Shown piece by piece: positions 8,241 to 17,202 of a stretch of DNA of 64,000 nucleotides. The DNA lies in assembly GCA_964447155.1 (NCBI GenBank), contig CAYURM010000008.1, positions 38,196 to 102,195 of the forward strand. Reading direction: 5' to 3'. The notes beneath the pieces are model-generated. The model searched no databases. It was not told the origin of the DNA and saw only the letters and a list, made by a program, of their open reading frames with translations. Origin of the DNA: SMBSF63 sp034003545. Lineage in GTDB: Bacteria; Chloroflexota; Anaerolineae; Anaerolineales; Anaerolineaceae. Position 1 is the stretch's first letter, and every line of letters begins with the position of its first letter. A program made the translations under genes and the position numbers.

Positions 8241-9683
8241 CATTGAGACATCCTGTTCATTACCGTTCTTCCACTGCAAGTGAACAATGCGCTGTGTGTC
8301 CGCCGTAATCCGGAAAGGGTGCGCCGGGCGGAAGCCCGGCACGGAGGCAATCTCCTCCCCGCTGCACACCAGCGGCCAGCCGTCTCGTGCGCGGCGGTTC
8401 AACCCTTCGTTCACCCAAAAATCGGACAGCTTCATCGAATGCCCGTCCATCCCCAAGGGTCTGAAGCGGTCTCCCGGACGGCGCGTGCGCATCACCAGCG
8501 GCAAGGTCAGCAAGTCCACATCCAGCCAGGTCTGCCACCTGTCCTGCATGGCGTCCGCCAGCCGAGCCACATCAACATCTTCCAGTAAATTCACCGTCAG
8601 ATGCCAGCCTTCGAACTTCAAATCTCCAGGTACCGGCAAGCTGATCTCCACCCCCGACGGCATCTGCGGCCAACCGGCATCGATCACCTTTGCATGCCGC
8701 TCCGCCAGGAATAGATGACTGTTTTCGACCCACATTATCAAATTAGCAATCAAGTCCATCTGACCTGAATCGGCGGGTGCTGCCACAAAGGCTGCGGCAC
8801 GTTCCACCGCATCAAAATCAACATCCTGCAGCACCGGCCGCAGGCAGGCAATCGCCCGCCGGATCAGGCTGCGCTGCATCCCGCGCGGATAGGCAGCCAG
8901 CACATCGGCAGCCAGCTCAACATACTCCTCCCCCAAACGCAGACACACCCGCTGCCAGGCTTCCTCACTCGCCAGTTGGAGCACTTCATAATCACCGGCC
9001 AGGCTCTGCGACATGCGCCAGACGACCTCCTTGATCCGGGGATTGTATTCTCCCAGATAGGGGATCAACTCATGCCGCAGGCGGTTGCGGAAAAAAGTGG
9101 TGTCCGCATTGCTGGGGTCGTGTACAGGCCGCAGGTCCTGTTTCACGCACCAGGCCTCAATTTCGCTGCGCCACACGCCCAGCAAAGGCCGCAGCAGGGG
9201 GATCTCAGCATCCCATTCCGGGTGAACAATGCGGTACGTCATCCCCTTCAGCCCGGCCAACCCCGCCCCGCGCACCAGGTGCATCAAGACCGTCTCCACC
9301 TGGTCATCGGCAGTATGCGCCACGGCAACCCCCTGGGCGCCATACTGACGAGCCTGCCGATACAGGAAACCATAGCGCGCCACCCGTGCCGCTTCTTCGA
9401 TCGAAAAAGATTCCGCGCGGGCCAAAGCGGTCACATCCTGCCGGTCGGTCACAAAAGCCAGCCCCCGCGCCCGCGCTTCCAGGCGCACCTGCTCAGCATC
9501 CTGCGCCGATTCAGGGCGCAGCCCGTGGTCAAAATGGGCCACAATCAACGGATACCCCAACTGATAAAGCACATCCAGCAGACACAGGCTGTCCGCCCCG
9601 CCAGATACCCCCACCACCAGCGGTTTATCCCTCGTCAGCGCACAATCCGTTTCAAGGATTTTTTGAATTTTTTCCAGTTCCAT
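8226..9683 (-). CDS. tilS: tRNA(Ile)-lysidine synthetase
   Basis: 485 residues. Converts C34 of the CAU anticodon of minor tRNA-Ile into lysidine, using ATP and lysine, so that it reads AUA. The PP-loop ATP-binding motif VGVSGGADSLCLLDVL lies at about 24-39. HFDHGLRPES, the HTADDQVETVLMHLVRG signature of the family and RNRLRHELIPYL follow, then the TilS substrate-binding and C-terminal domains (RPGDRFRPLGMDGHSMKLSDFW). Length is normal for two-domain TilS. The gene is convergent with the recombinase-like gene. The tRNA with a CAU anticodon near 22.6 kb could be elongator Met or the TilS substrate; the sequence does not settle this. Confidence 0.95.
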   Translation of the reverse strand: MELEKIQKILETDCALTRDKPLVVGVSGGADSLCLLDVLYQLGYPLIVAHFDHGLRPESAQDAEQVRLEARARGLAFVTDRQDVTALARAESFSIEEAARVARYGFLYRQARQYGAQGVAVAHTADDQVETVLMHLVRGAGLAGLKGMTYRIVHPEWDAEIPLLRPLLGVWRSEIEAWCVKQDLRPVHDPSNADTTFFRNRLRHELIPYLGEYNPRIKEVVWRMSQSLAGDYEVLQLASEEAWQRVCLRLGEEYVELAADVLAAYPRGMQRSLIRRAIACLRPVLQDVDFDAVERAAAFVAAPADSGQMDLIANLIMWVENSHLFLAERHAKVIDAGWPQMPSGVEISLPVPGDLKFEGWHLTVNLLEDVDVARLADAMQDRWQTWLDVDLLTLPLVMRTRRPGDRFRPLGMDGHSMKLSDFWVNEGLNRRARDGWPLVCSGEEIASVPGFRPAHPFRITADTQRIVHLQWKNGNEQDVSMKNLP

Positions 9684-9704
9684 ATCTTGATTATCCCGTT
9701 TACA

Positions 9705-9739
9705 CAGGCAGGGACAAGTTGCTAACCTGTCCCTGCCTG
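9705..9739. repeat. GGGACAGG-type palindrome
   Basis: CAGGCAGGGACA, an 11-base loop, then TGTCCCTGCCTG: a 12-bp perfect stem between tilS and the GNAT gene. It shares its loop (CTAACC) and stem with other palindromes near 44.5, 51.8 and 53.9 kb. Confidence 0.7.
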
Positions 9740-9759
9740 TTCACTCATACACGCCAGCA

Positions 9760-10593
9760 TCACTTTACATGCCGGTACATCTCAATCCGCCGGAAAGCCT
9801 CAATATAGCCCATCGCGTACATCGCCGGCAGCTGCGGATCATCCACAGTGATATTTTCTACATACGTATCCTTCATCGGGAATTTCTGATGCAGGCAGCG
9901 CAGCAATTCCAGCCCCACTACCTGCGGGTCGCCCGCTTCTGTATGCATCACAAAATGGGTCAAAATGAATTTCTGGCATCGGAATATCATCCACCCGCTG
10001 CTGCCATTCACTTCCACATATAATCCAAGCACATCCCCTGAATTTAAATACGTTTCGATGTGGTTGGTCCACGCCTGCGGCACCGGATGAAACGCCAGAT
10101 AGCGCAAGGCTTCCTCCTGTTCCATCCAGCGGCACTGACCCTTTGGCAGTACCTTTGGGCTGCCTGGCGGGCGGCGCAGGATCAGCAATTCACGAGTCTC
10201 ATGAAAATTACATTTCAAAAATAACTGGTGAGCAGGAGCATTATTCTTGATCACTTCCAGAATGTTCAGCGGAATACCCGACTCATCCGCCCTGGCAAGC
10301 ATGTAACGCATAATCGACTCCCCCACCCCCCCGCGCCGGCTCGCCGGCAGCACTCCCAGGCGGGTGATCCACGCTCGTCCCGGACGTACTCCCAACATGC
10401 CCAAAGCCAGCATTTCATCCCGAACCATCGCCACCACCGAGCGGTCCATATCGACATCATAGTGATGAACATATTCCTCCAGTCGTTTTGCGTTCATCGG
10501 CATTGGCACGAGGTAATCAACCCGGGTTTGATTATAAGCATACGTTAATTCTTCAATGGTAAATTCGCTGGCCGGGATCAACTTATGCAGCAT
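9760..10593 (-). CDS. GNAT-family N-acetyltransferase
   Basis: About 277 residues. The acetyl-CoA binding region is visible at about 75-125: AWITRLGVLPASRRGGVGESIMRYMLARADESG, that is motif A with RRGGVG in the place of the usual Q/RxxGxG/A. NNAPAHQLFLKCNFHETREL follows, the usual motif B. The C-terminal half (about 150-277) looks like a second, degenerate GNAT fold. The start was set at ATG 10593, seven bases after the stop of the receiver gene, because the residues upstream are only the receiver gene read out of frame. The substrate cannot be inferred. The tight coupling to a response-regulator receiver suggests joint expression. Confidence 0.8.
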   Translation of the reverse strand: MLHKLIPASEFTIEELTYAYNQTRVDYLVPMPMNAKRLEEYVHHYDVDMDRSVVAMVRDEMLALGMLGVRPGRAWITRLGVLPASRRGGVGESIMRYMLARADESGIPLNILEVIKNNAPAHQLFLKCNFHETRELLILRRPPGSPKVLPKGQCRWMEQEEALRYLAFHPVPQAWTNHIETYLNSGDVLGLYVEVNGSSGWMIFRCQKFILTHFVMHTEAGDPQVVGLELLRCLHQKFPMKDTYVENITVDDPQLPAMYAMGYIEAFRRIEMYRHVK

Positions 10594-10600
10594 AACAAAC

Positions 10601-10975
10601 TCATTTCTCTTCTTTTTTAAAATAATCGTTGACCACTTCAATGAAATAGCGCACATTGATCGGCTTGCTGACATACCCGTCACAGCCATAGGCAGTGACC
10701 ATATTCCGGGCGGTGTCTTCCGGCCAGGCGCTGACCACAATGATCGGCACCTTCTCCAGTTCGGGCACGTTACGCAAATACCCCACCAGGGTTTGTCCAT
10801 CAATGTCGGGCAGTCCCAAATCAAGCAGGATCATTTCTGGATGGTTTTTTCCTGCCAATTCGAGGCCCTTTTCCGCCGTTTTTGCCCACAAAACCTCATA
10901 CCCCTGTGATGTAAGGATTTTTTGAACCAGCATGGCATTATCAGGAATATCTTCTATCAACAAAATTGTATGCAT
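10601..10975 (-). CDS. Single-domain response regulator (CheY-like receiver)
   Basis: 124 residues, one receiver domain and no output domain. Acidic pocket residues IEDIPD, phospho-acceptor Asp52 in LLDLGLPDIDG, conserved Ser in VSAWPE and Lys in YVSKPI are all present. It must signal by protein-protein contact or as a phosphate relay. No kinase is adjacent; the nearest kinases are at 1.9 kb and 30 kb. It lies directly upstream of, and is probably cotranscribed with, the GNAT gene. Confidence 0.9.
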   Translation of the reverse strand: MHTILLIEDIPDNAMLVQKILTSQGYEVLWAKTAEKGLELAGKNHPEMILLDLGLPDIDGQTLVGYLRNVPELEKVPIIVVSAWPEDTARNMVTAYGCDGYVSKPINVRYFIEVVNDYFKKEEK

Positions 10976-11123
10976 TCTGACACCTTTTTCATCATCTTAT
11001 GACTAATCATGCAACACTGTTCTGATTATATACTAGAATAGTATCAAAACTTGTTACAATACATCCTGCACATCATTGACATGATAAAATGTGTTAAATT
11101 TTAAATGGGGCTGGAGGTTTTGC

Positions 11124-11681
11124 ATGTCTCAACCAAGAACGAGAAAAATAGCCATTACCGGTGTTATGGGCGCCATTTCGATTGTGCTGGGCATGACCCG
11201 GCTGGGCTTCATCCCCTGGTTCAGCGGCACCTCGCTGACCGTGATGCACATTCCGGTCATCATTGGAGCGATCCTGGAAGGCCCCTTTGTCGGTGCAGCC
11301 ATTGGCCTCATTTTCGGTCTGTTCAGCATGCTGCAGGCCGCCATCGCCCCCACCGGCCCAACCGACGTGTGGTTCACCAACCCGCTGGTAGCTGTATTGC
11401 CACGGTTATTGATTGGTCCGGCTGCTTACCTGGTCTGGAAAGCGCTTTCTCGCTGGCAGGTACCGGCCCTGATCGTGGGCGCGATCGCCGGAAGCCTGAC
11501 CAATACCATCCTCGTGCTGGGAGTGATCGGCCTGATGGGATACCTTCCCTGGGCTGTCCTGCCAGCAATCGTCGTGGCAAATGGCCTGCCCGAAGCCGCC
11601 GCCTCCGCCATCCTCACCCTGGTGGTGGTCGCCGCCTGGCGGCAGATCAAGATCGGCAAAAAAGACGGGGCAGACTTGTAA
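11124..11681 (+). CDS. ECF transporter substrate-binding (S) component
   Basis: 185 residues with about six hydrophobic helices. The phrases TRKIAITGVMGAISIVLG at the N-terminus and HIPVIIGAILEGPFVGAAIGLIFGLFSMLQA are typical of the S-component family (ThiT/PanT/RibU-like fold). S components bind a vitamin or metal precursor in the membrane. Start ATG 11124 has GGAGG six bases upstream; the in-frame ATG 11091 lacks one. The energizing module EcfT-EcfA lies convergent just downstream, so this is probably its partner, although separate promoters are required. The vitamin is not identifiable. Confidence 0.85.
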   Translation: MSQPRTRKIAITGVMGAISIVLGMTRLGFIPWFSGTSLTVMHIPVIIGAILEGPFVGAAIGLIFGLFSMLQAAIAPTGPTDVWFTNPLVAVLPRLLIGPAAYLVWKALSRWQVPALIVGAIAGSLTNTILVLGVIGLMGYLPWAVLPAIVVANGLPEAAASAILTLVVVAAWRQIKIGKKDGADL

Positions 11682-11705
11682 GCTGTCCTTCATTCGAAAA
11701 ATAAT

Positions 11706-11749
11706 AAACCGCGGCCTCAGATATTTGAAGGGTGCGGTTTTTTATTTTT
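11706..11749 (+). terminator. Terminator after the ECF S-component
   Basis: AAACCGC, loop, GCGGTTT followed by a T-rich run (TTTATTTTT), between the convergent S-component and ecfT genes. Confidence 0.75.
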
Positions 11750-11778
11750 ACAATCTCCTGCTTTTTCTCACTGGACAA

Positions 11779-12609
11779 TCAAATTACTACGCCCCACACC
11801 ACCATCAACCCGGCCAGCAGCAAACTCCCCCCCACCGCCAGCCAATCCACAACCTGAAAATTCAGTTCATGCATTGAGGTGCGCGCCGCATTACCCCCAT
11901 ACCCGCGGGCATCCATCGCCAAAGCCAGATTCTCGGCCCGGCGCAGGCTGTTCAGAAACAGCGGCACGATCATCGGTAGCGCCTGACGCACACGGCGCAG
12001 CACGCCCCCGCTGCCCTGGCCCCACGCTGCCCCGCGAGAAGCCTGCGCCTTGACAATCCGTTCAGCAGACTGCGTCAGAAAGGGAATAAAGCGCACGGTG
12101 ACCTGCACCATCAAAACCAGATCATCTACCGGCAGCCTCAACCGCCGCAGGGGACGCAGCAGCAAATTCAACCCCAGGATCAATTCAGAAACTGAAAGCG
12201 TAAACGACGTCAGACTCAACCACAGCACCAGGGAGGCAAACCGCACCAGCAGGATAACACCTTCCAGCAGACCGCCCGCCGTCACCCGCAGCAGCCAAAA
12301 TTGAAATAATGCTGCCTCCGTACCCCGGGAGCGCATCAATACCTGTATCACGGCCAGAATCACCAAAAAAGGCAATGGCGGCAGCAATCCTTTTAATGCA
12401 TACCCCAGCGGGATCCGCGCCAACAACAAACCGATGACGGCCAGCAGCAGACTTAACACCAGACCAGGCAGCCCCTTTGCAACGGTAACTGCCGTCAGAA
12501 AAGCAGTAAAAATAACAATGCGCGCGCGCGCGTCCAGGCGGTGCAAGACTGATCCGGTGGGCAAATACTGGCCGAATGTCATGCGTTGCATGAATTCGAA
12601 GTTGCTCAT
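11779..12609 (-). CDS. ecfT: Energy-coupling factor transporter transmembrane protein EcfT
   Basis: 276 residues with several membrane helices. Two cytoplasmic coupling motifs are visible: VKAQASRGAAWG (about 195) and ALAMDARGYGG (about 240). These Ala-Arg-Gly motifs contact the EcfA ATPases. EcfT links ATP hydrolysis to toppling of the S component. The gene starts at ATG 12609 and overlaps the EcfA stop by four bases (ATGA), so translation is coupled. Length is at the normal value for the family. Confidence 0.92.
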   Translation of the reverse strand: MSNFEFMQRMTFGQYLPTGSVLHRLDARARIVIFTAFLTAVTVAKGLPGLVLSLLLAVIGLLLARIPLGYALKGLLPPLPFLVILAVIQVLMRSRGTEAALFQFWLLRVTAGGLLEGVILLVRFASLVLWLSLTSFTLSVSELILGLNLLLRPLRRLRLPVDDLVLMVQVTVRFIPFLTQSAERIVKAQASRGAAWGQGSGGVLRRVRQALPMIVPLFLNSLRRAENLALAMDARGYGGNAARTSMHELNFQVVDWLAVGGSLLLAGLMVVWGVVI

Positions 12610-14351
12610 TTCATCCCCCCGGGCATGTCCACCAAGGCATTTTTCAGCTCTTGCAGATCAACAACCCCCGCCGGGATCGGCCAGCCATTCTGGCGCAGCT
12701 TTTCCGCAATGCGTGCGGCAGGCGGCGGGGCCAGCCCCAATGCCTGCAATGCCTCTGCGTCGGAAAAAACTTCGCCCAGGCTGCCTTCCATCTCCACCCG
12801 CCCGTGATGCAGCACCAGCAGCCGCTCGGTCAGGACAGCCAGATCATCCATGTGATGGGAGGAAACCACAAACGTCATACCCTGTGCGCGCAGGGCCTGC
12901 AAATGAGCGATCAACTCCTTGCGGGAGTGTGGATCCAGCCCGGCGGTAGGCTCATCCAGCAGCAAAACCTCTGGCTGCAAAGCAAGGATAGACGCCAGAG
13001 CAACCTTGCGTTTTTCGCCGCCGCTCAGCGTGAACGTCAGCCTGTCCTTGAACGTCTCAAAATCGAGACCGACCATCTCCATCGCCCACTGCACCCGCTG
13101 ACGCAAGACGGGTTTGTCCAGGCCTTGCAAGCGCGGCCCATAAGCGATCTCATCCCCGGCATATTGTTCAAAAAACTGGGCTTCCGGATTTTGAAATACC
13201 AGCCCTGCCATCTGGCAGACCTGATAAACCGTTACCTCTGGTGCGTTGAAGTCAAACTGCCCCACCCGCACCCGTCCGGTGAATGGCTTGAACAGGCAAT
13301 TCAAATGCTGCATCAAGGTTGATTTTCCTGAACCCGTACCGCCGATCAACCCCTGCGAGCCGCCTTTCGCGACCCGCATGTCCACCTCCTGCAAAGCCTG
13401 GTATGCAAAAGGAGTATCCAGCAGATAAGTATGAGAGAGTCCGGAAACTTCAATCCATGCTTCAAATTCTTCCACTGGCCGTGTTTGAGATACGGCCACA
13501 GGCGGCACAACACCCGCAGGTGCATGGGGTAAGGCAGCCAGCAAATCATCCAGCGTCAGCAAGTCTTGCGGCAGGGCAGGAAAAACCTCATGCAGCACAG
13601 CCGCCGCTTTGACCGCTGGCGGCAGATCCAGCCCCAGCTTCACCAGCCGTTCCGCATCTGAGAACACCTCCCGCGGTGAACCGTCCAGCGCCACCTGTCC
13701 CCGGTCAAGAACGATCACGCGGCCTGCCTGAGCGGCTTCTTCCATGTAGTGGGTAATATAAATGATGGTCAGCCCTTCCTGATGCAGGCGGTGCATTATC
13801 TCCATTACCGTGCGGCGCCCGGCCGGGTCCAGCATAGCGGTGGCCTCGTCAAACACAATACAGCGTGGTTTCATTGCCAGGATGCCCGCCAGAGCAACCC
13901 GCTGCATCTGCCCCGCAGACAGCAAATGCGGGGGGCGGCTGCGCCACGCCCACATCTCCACTTCCCGCAGGGCAGTTTCCACGCGTTGGCGCACTTCCGC
14001 TGGCCGAAGGCCAAGATTTTCCACCCCGAAAGCCACATCATTTTCTACTACCGTTGCCACCATCTGGTCTTCGGGAAACTGAAAAACCATGCCTACGGTT
14101 GAAAGAATCGTCTGCCGATTATCAGGAAGGGATGTATCCAGGCCGGCCACCCGCACCGTTCCTGTTGTGGGCAGCAGGAGACCGTTCAAATGCCGCGCCA
14201 GTGTAGTCTTGCCCGAGCCATTCGAACCGATCATCGCTATCATCTCGCCCGCAGCAATTTGAAGCGAAACACCGCACAGCGCTGGCGGTGTTTCGCCGTT
14301 TTGCCGGTCGTGGGTATAGGTAATCTGGTTTACTTCAATCAAATGGTTCAT
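12606..14351 (-). CDS. ecfA: Fused two-domain ECF transporter ATPase (EcfA-EcfA')
   Basis: About 581 residues with two complete ABC ATPase halves in one chain; most ECF systems use two separate proteins. First half: Walker A MIGSNGSGKTT, signature LSAGQMQRVALAG, Walker B CIVFDEATAMLDP. Second half (from about residue 300): Walker A LIGGTGSGKST, signature TLSGGEKRKVALAS, Walker B VLLLDEPTAGLDP. The SAGQ in the first half departs from the usual SGGQ. I prefer ATG 14351 (MNHLIEVNQITYTH) because this matches the family start; ATG 14372 is in frame and possible. Operon with ecfT. Confidence 0.92.
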   Translation of the reverse strand: MNHLIEVNQITYTHDRQNGETPPALCGVSLQIAAGEMIAMIGSNGSGKTTLARHLNGLLLPTTGTVRVAGLDTSLPDNRQTILSTVGMVFQFPEDQMVATVVENDVAFGVENLGLRPAEVRQRVETALREVEMWAWRSRPPHLLSAGQMQRVALAGILAMKPRCIVFDEATAMLDPAGRRTVMEIMHRLHQEGLTIIYITHYMEEAAQAGRVIVLDRGQVALDGSPREVFSDAERLVKLGLDLPPAVKAAAVLHEVFPALPQDLLTLDDLLAALPHAPAGVVPPVAVSQTRPVEEFEAWIEVSGLSHTYLLDTPFAYQALQEVDMRVAKGGSQGLIGGTGSGKSTLMQHLNCLFKPFTGRVRVGQFDFNAPEVTVYQVCQMAGLVFQNPEAQFFEQYAGDEIAYGPRLQGLDKPVLRQRVQWAMEMVGLDFETFKDRLTFTLSGGEKRKVALASILALQPEVLLLDEPTAGLDPHSRKELIAHLQALRAQGMTFVVSSHHMDDLAVLTERLLVLHHGRVEMEGSLGEVFSDAEALQALGLAPPPAARIAEKLRQNGWPIPAGVVDLQELKNALVDMPGGMK

Positions 14352-14465
14352 CGCGCCCCAGCCGCTTTCCATCTCTTATTTCGCATTTTTAGCGGTGAAT
14401 GATTTTATCATATCCGTGCTTTGACAATCCATTTTGTTGGTCGCGGCCTTGTCCACCGCAGAATC

Positions 14466-14496
14466 AAAAGCGGGTGCGAAAATCGCACCCGCTTTT
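14466..14496 (-). terminator. Terminator after the cation exchanger gene
   Basis: AAAAGCGGGTGCGA, four-base loop, TCGCACCCGCTTTT: a symmetric A/T-flanked hairpin that can end transcription in either direction. Confidence 0.85.
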
Positions 14497-14512
14497 CATA
14501 ACATCCGGTATA

Positions 14513-15538
14513 TTAATCCACCGAGAAGAAGTACGCCCGGGTAAAGAGATAGATGAAATATAAAACGATCAAATAGATTGCATGGCCTTTCTTTAACTTA
14601 CCCTTGGTAAACCACAGAATAGCCCATAAAATGGCGCCGGTGATCGTCTCCCACGGCAGGTCCCAGGCGACCAGCGGACGCGGCACCCAGTATGTAGAAA
14701 CCAGTGCGCCGCCGCCAATCGCAACCAGCGGGTTGGTGATATTGCTGCCCACCAGCGCGCCCAGCGAAATACCATGCTCTTTGTTGCCGATACCGGCAAT
14801 CGCAGTAGTCAATTCCGGCAATGCCGAGGCCAAACCGAGTGTCACCACACCGATCAGCGAACCGCTGATGCCCGTGCGATTGACCAAAAGCTCGGTCAAT
14901 TGCAGCACAATCGCCGCTGCAAAAATGGTCAATCCAATCATCGCCAATGAGACCAGGGTGTCAACGCCAACCTCTTTCAGGTCCTTCGGCACATTTTCAG
15001 CAATTTCTTCGCTCTCGTGAAGATTATCTTCTTTCTTATAGTGCTTGCGTTCATCCGTGTATAAATAATAACTATAGGCAATGAAAGAACCAAACAGGAT
15101 GGCACCGTCAAGGCGGGAATAAGTACCATCCACACCCAGAATAATACACATGATCGTCGTACCAATCATCGGCACCATGCTCTTCCACAGGAAGTAACGG
15201 CGGAAATACATCGTTCCAGCCAACAAAATAATGATCCCCATTACCAATGTCTGCTGAACGACATCCGAACCAATATTGGCCCCCAACACAATCGCTGAAC
15301 CGGTTTTATAATCCAGCGACCCGGTCAAGATATTGACCGAGGCAGTGAGATGAGAGGTGATTTCGGGAATGCTCGTTGCCAAAGAGATAACCGTCATTCC
15401 CATAAAAGTAGACGACAGCTGAAAATAGGATGCGATCCCAACCAGTTTTTTGACTGCCTCGTTTGAACTAAGTACCAGCGTCGCCAAAGCGGCAATGCCG
15501 ACAAGGGAGACGACCCAAAGACTTTGTGAAGCTAACAC
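14513..15538 (-). CDS. Ca2+/Na+ or Ca2+/H+ exchanger, CaCA family (YrbG-like)
   Basis: 341 residues and about ten membrane helices. The two inverted alpha repeats that form the ion site are clear: SLATSIPEITSHLTASVN with LGANIGSDVVQQ in the first half, and LGLASALPELTTAIAGI with LGALVGSNITNPL in the second. A charged loop (about 165-190) separates the halves. It should carry Ca2+ (or a related ion) across the membrane against a Na+ or H+ gradient. Single gene with its own terminator. The exact ion pair cannot be read. Confidence 0.9.
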   Translation of the reverse strand: MLASQSLWVVSLVGIAALATLVLSSNEAVKKLVGIASYFQLSSTFMGMTVISLATSIPEITSHLTASVNILTGSLDYKTGSAIVLGANIGSDVVQQTLVMGIIILLAGTMYFRRYFLWKSMVPMIGTTIMCIILGVDGTYSRLDGAILFGSFIAYSYYLYTDERKHYKKEDNLHESEEIAENVPKDLKEVGVDTLVSLAMIGLTIFAAAIVLQLTELLVNRTGISGSLIGVVTLGLASALPELTTAIAGIGNKEHGISLGALVGSNITNPLVAIGGGALVSTYWVPRPLVAWDLPWETITGAILWAILWFTKGKLKKGHAIYLIVLYFIYLFTRAYFFSVD

Positions 15539-15848
15539 AGTGTTCCTCCTGAAACAAATAATAATGAATGCGCAACAACTTGCATTTTAAACTCCGGTTT
15601 TATAATCAATCTACGGGCTCGCACCAACATTCTGCCGGTTTACGAACCCGCACAATCCTGAAGTATACCCAAAATATTATACGGGGTCAATATTATTGGC
15701 ACAAACTGCTTTATTATTTTTCCGGGATTTAACCCAGGATTTACGGGCATTTTTCGCCATTTACAGGCAATTTGTACAGATTTTCCATCAATCCCCACAT
15801 ATTGCAGAGAATTCGCCCATCAAAGGGGGTGGTTTTATAAAAAACAAA

Positions 15849-15903
15849 CCTGTTCCGTCCCATTAAAAACCAGCAAGCTGTCCTCTTTAATGGACGGAAC
15901 AGG
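15849..15903 (-). terminator. Long inverted repeat, terminator-like, after the SIS gene
   Basis: Arms of 18 bases (CCTGTTCCGTCC..ATTAAA against TTTAATGGACGGAACAGG, with one bulged C) around an 18-base loop. On the minus strand it is followed by TTTGTTTTTT, so it can end the SIS-gene transcript. The remainder of the 390-base gap 15539-15928 shows no convincing gene. Confidence 0.7.
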
Positions 15904-15928
15904 AAATTAACTGTACAAAACAACGTTT

Positions 15929-16966
15929 TTACTGCGTAAGAGTCACCTTGTTCAAACCACGAGGCGATTCCGCATCAAACCCTTTGGCCTGTGTCAAATA
16001 ATAGGTGAACAACTGGCCGGCCAGAATAGCTGCAATCGGACTGAGCCATTCGGGAATATCCTGCGGCAAAGCAATTGCCACATCTGCCAGATCCAGCGCC
16101 TCCTGCTGATCTGAAACGACCAGCAGATCGGCCTGATGGTTCTCCTTTAAATTCTTCACCAAAGCCAGCAGATCAGCATACACCGCGCCAGAAGGCATCA
16201 CCGCAAATACAGGAAAACCCTGGTTCACAATTGCAATAGGCCCATGACGGAAATCAGCAGAAGAATACGCCTCCGAAACAACATACGTCATTTCCTTGAG
16301 TTTCAAGGCCCACTCATAAGCCGTGGCAAAATTATACCCGCGCCCGCAGACCACACACTGGTTCATAAAGCGGTAGCGTTTGGCATGGTTGGCAATGCTT
16401 TCTTCCATATCCAGCACAGCCTGCAAAGCCTGCGGCAGTGCGGCAATTTCTTCCAGCCGTTCTTTGTCGTCAGCCAGAGCCACCGAAAGCAGGGCAATGC
16501 TCAGCAGTTGAGCCGTGTAACTCTTGGTGGCCGCCACAGCCACCTCGGGACCAGCCATCACATTCACATGATATTCGCTGGCCTCGGCCATCGGCGACTG
16601 CGGCGCATTGGTCAAAGACAGGGTCATCGCACCCTGCTTGCGCCCTTCGGCAATCACACTGACAATATCCGGCGATTTGCCAGACTGGGATATCCCCAAT
16701 ACCAGCGCATTCTTCAACTGCGGCGGCTGATTGTAAATACTGAACAAAGAAGGGGCTGCCAAAGCAATCGGGAGCCTGTTGTAAGCTCCCCACAAATATT
16801 TGGCATACAATCCGGCATGGTCAGATGTACCCCGTGCCGAAAGAAAAATAAAATTGATTTCTCTCTGACGGATTTCCTCCGCCACCCTTTGAATATGATC
16901 CCATTGATTCGCCAGCAAACGCCCCGCCAATTGAGGCTGCTCCATGATTTCATCACGTAAACTCAT
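15929..16966 (-). CDS. SIS-domain protein, GlmS isomerase/AgaS-like
   Basis: 345 residues. Two sugar-isomerase (SIS) domains, as in the isomerase half of glucosamine-6-phosphate synthase. The first has FLSARGTSDHAGLYAKY and LGISQSGKSPDIVSVI. The second, from about residue 190, has CVVCGRGYNFATAYEWALKLKEMTYV and SADFRHGPIAIV. The glutaminase half of GlmS is absent, so a deaminase/isomerase acting on an amino-sugar phosphate is more likely than GlmS itself. The C-terminal GLNKVTLTQ matches the GlmS-type ending. Start ATG 16966 has AGGAGAGG at good spacing; upstream in-frame residues are not protein-like. Confidence 0.87.
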   Translation of the reverse strand: MSLRDEIMEQPQLAGRLLANQWDHIQRVAEEIRQREINFIFLSARGTSDHAGLYAKYLWGAYNRLPIALAAPSLFSIYNQPPQLKNALVLGISQSGKSPDIVSVIAEGRKQGAMTLSLTNAPQSPMAEASEYHVNVMAGPEVAVAATKSYTAQLLSIALLSVALADDKERLEEIAALPQALQAVLDMEESIANHAKRYRFMNQCVVCGRGYNFATAYEWALKLKEMTYVVSEAYSSADFRHGPIAIVNQGFPVFAVMPSGAVYADLLALVKNLKENHQADLLVVSDQQEALDLADVAIALPQDIPEWLSPIAAILAGQLFTYYLTQAKGFDAESPRGLNKVTLTQ

Positions 16967-17187
16967 TTTGACCTCTCCTGTGAAAATAGTTGAACCGCCC
17001 CTCGCAGGCGGATGATCCCTATTTCTTAATAGTAGCCCAAGTCGGATGAAATGTAAAATGGTAACCTTCATCTGCCTGGTTTTTTAAGACAAATCCAGCC
17101 TTTTGTCTATCCCCAAAAAGCTCGGAAAACCATTCGAATGGGGCGTATAATCAGGGGGGAACCTCCCGTAGCTAAAACGGTGCAATA

Positions 17188-17196
17188 TGCTATAAT
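17188..17196 (+). promoter_or_regulatory. Extended -10 box of the Fe3+-type transporter
   Basis: TATGCTATAAT (-10 hexamer 17191-17196). It would give an untranslated leader of about 240 bases before the ATG at 17446. Confidence 0.55.
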
Positions 17197-17202
17197 TTGA
17201 TC

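Noticed and set aside
8976..9725. 249-codon open frame on the plus strand
   Set aside because: It is the antisense of tilS, whose motifs are unmistakable; no ribosome site or family resemblance.
12523..12532. Alternating CG run (GCGCGCGCGC) as a regulatory site
   Set aside because: It lies inside ecfT coding sequence and encodes ordinary Ala/Arg codons (DARAR).
15741..15923. 60-codon open frame after the SIS gene
   Set aside because: It reads through the long terminator hairpin and has no recognisable feature.
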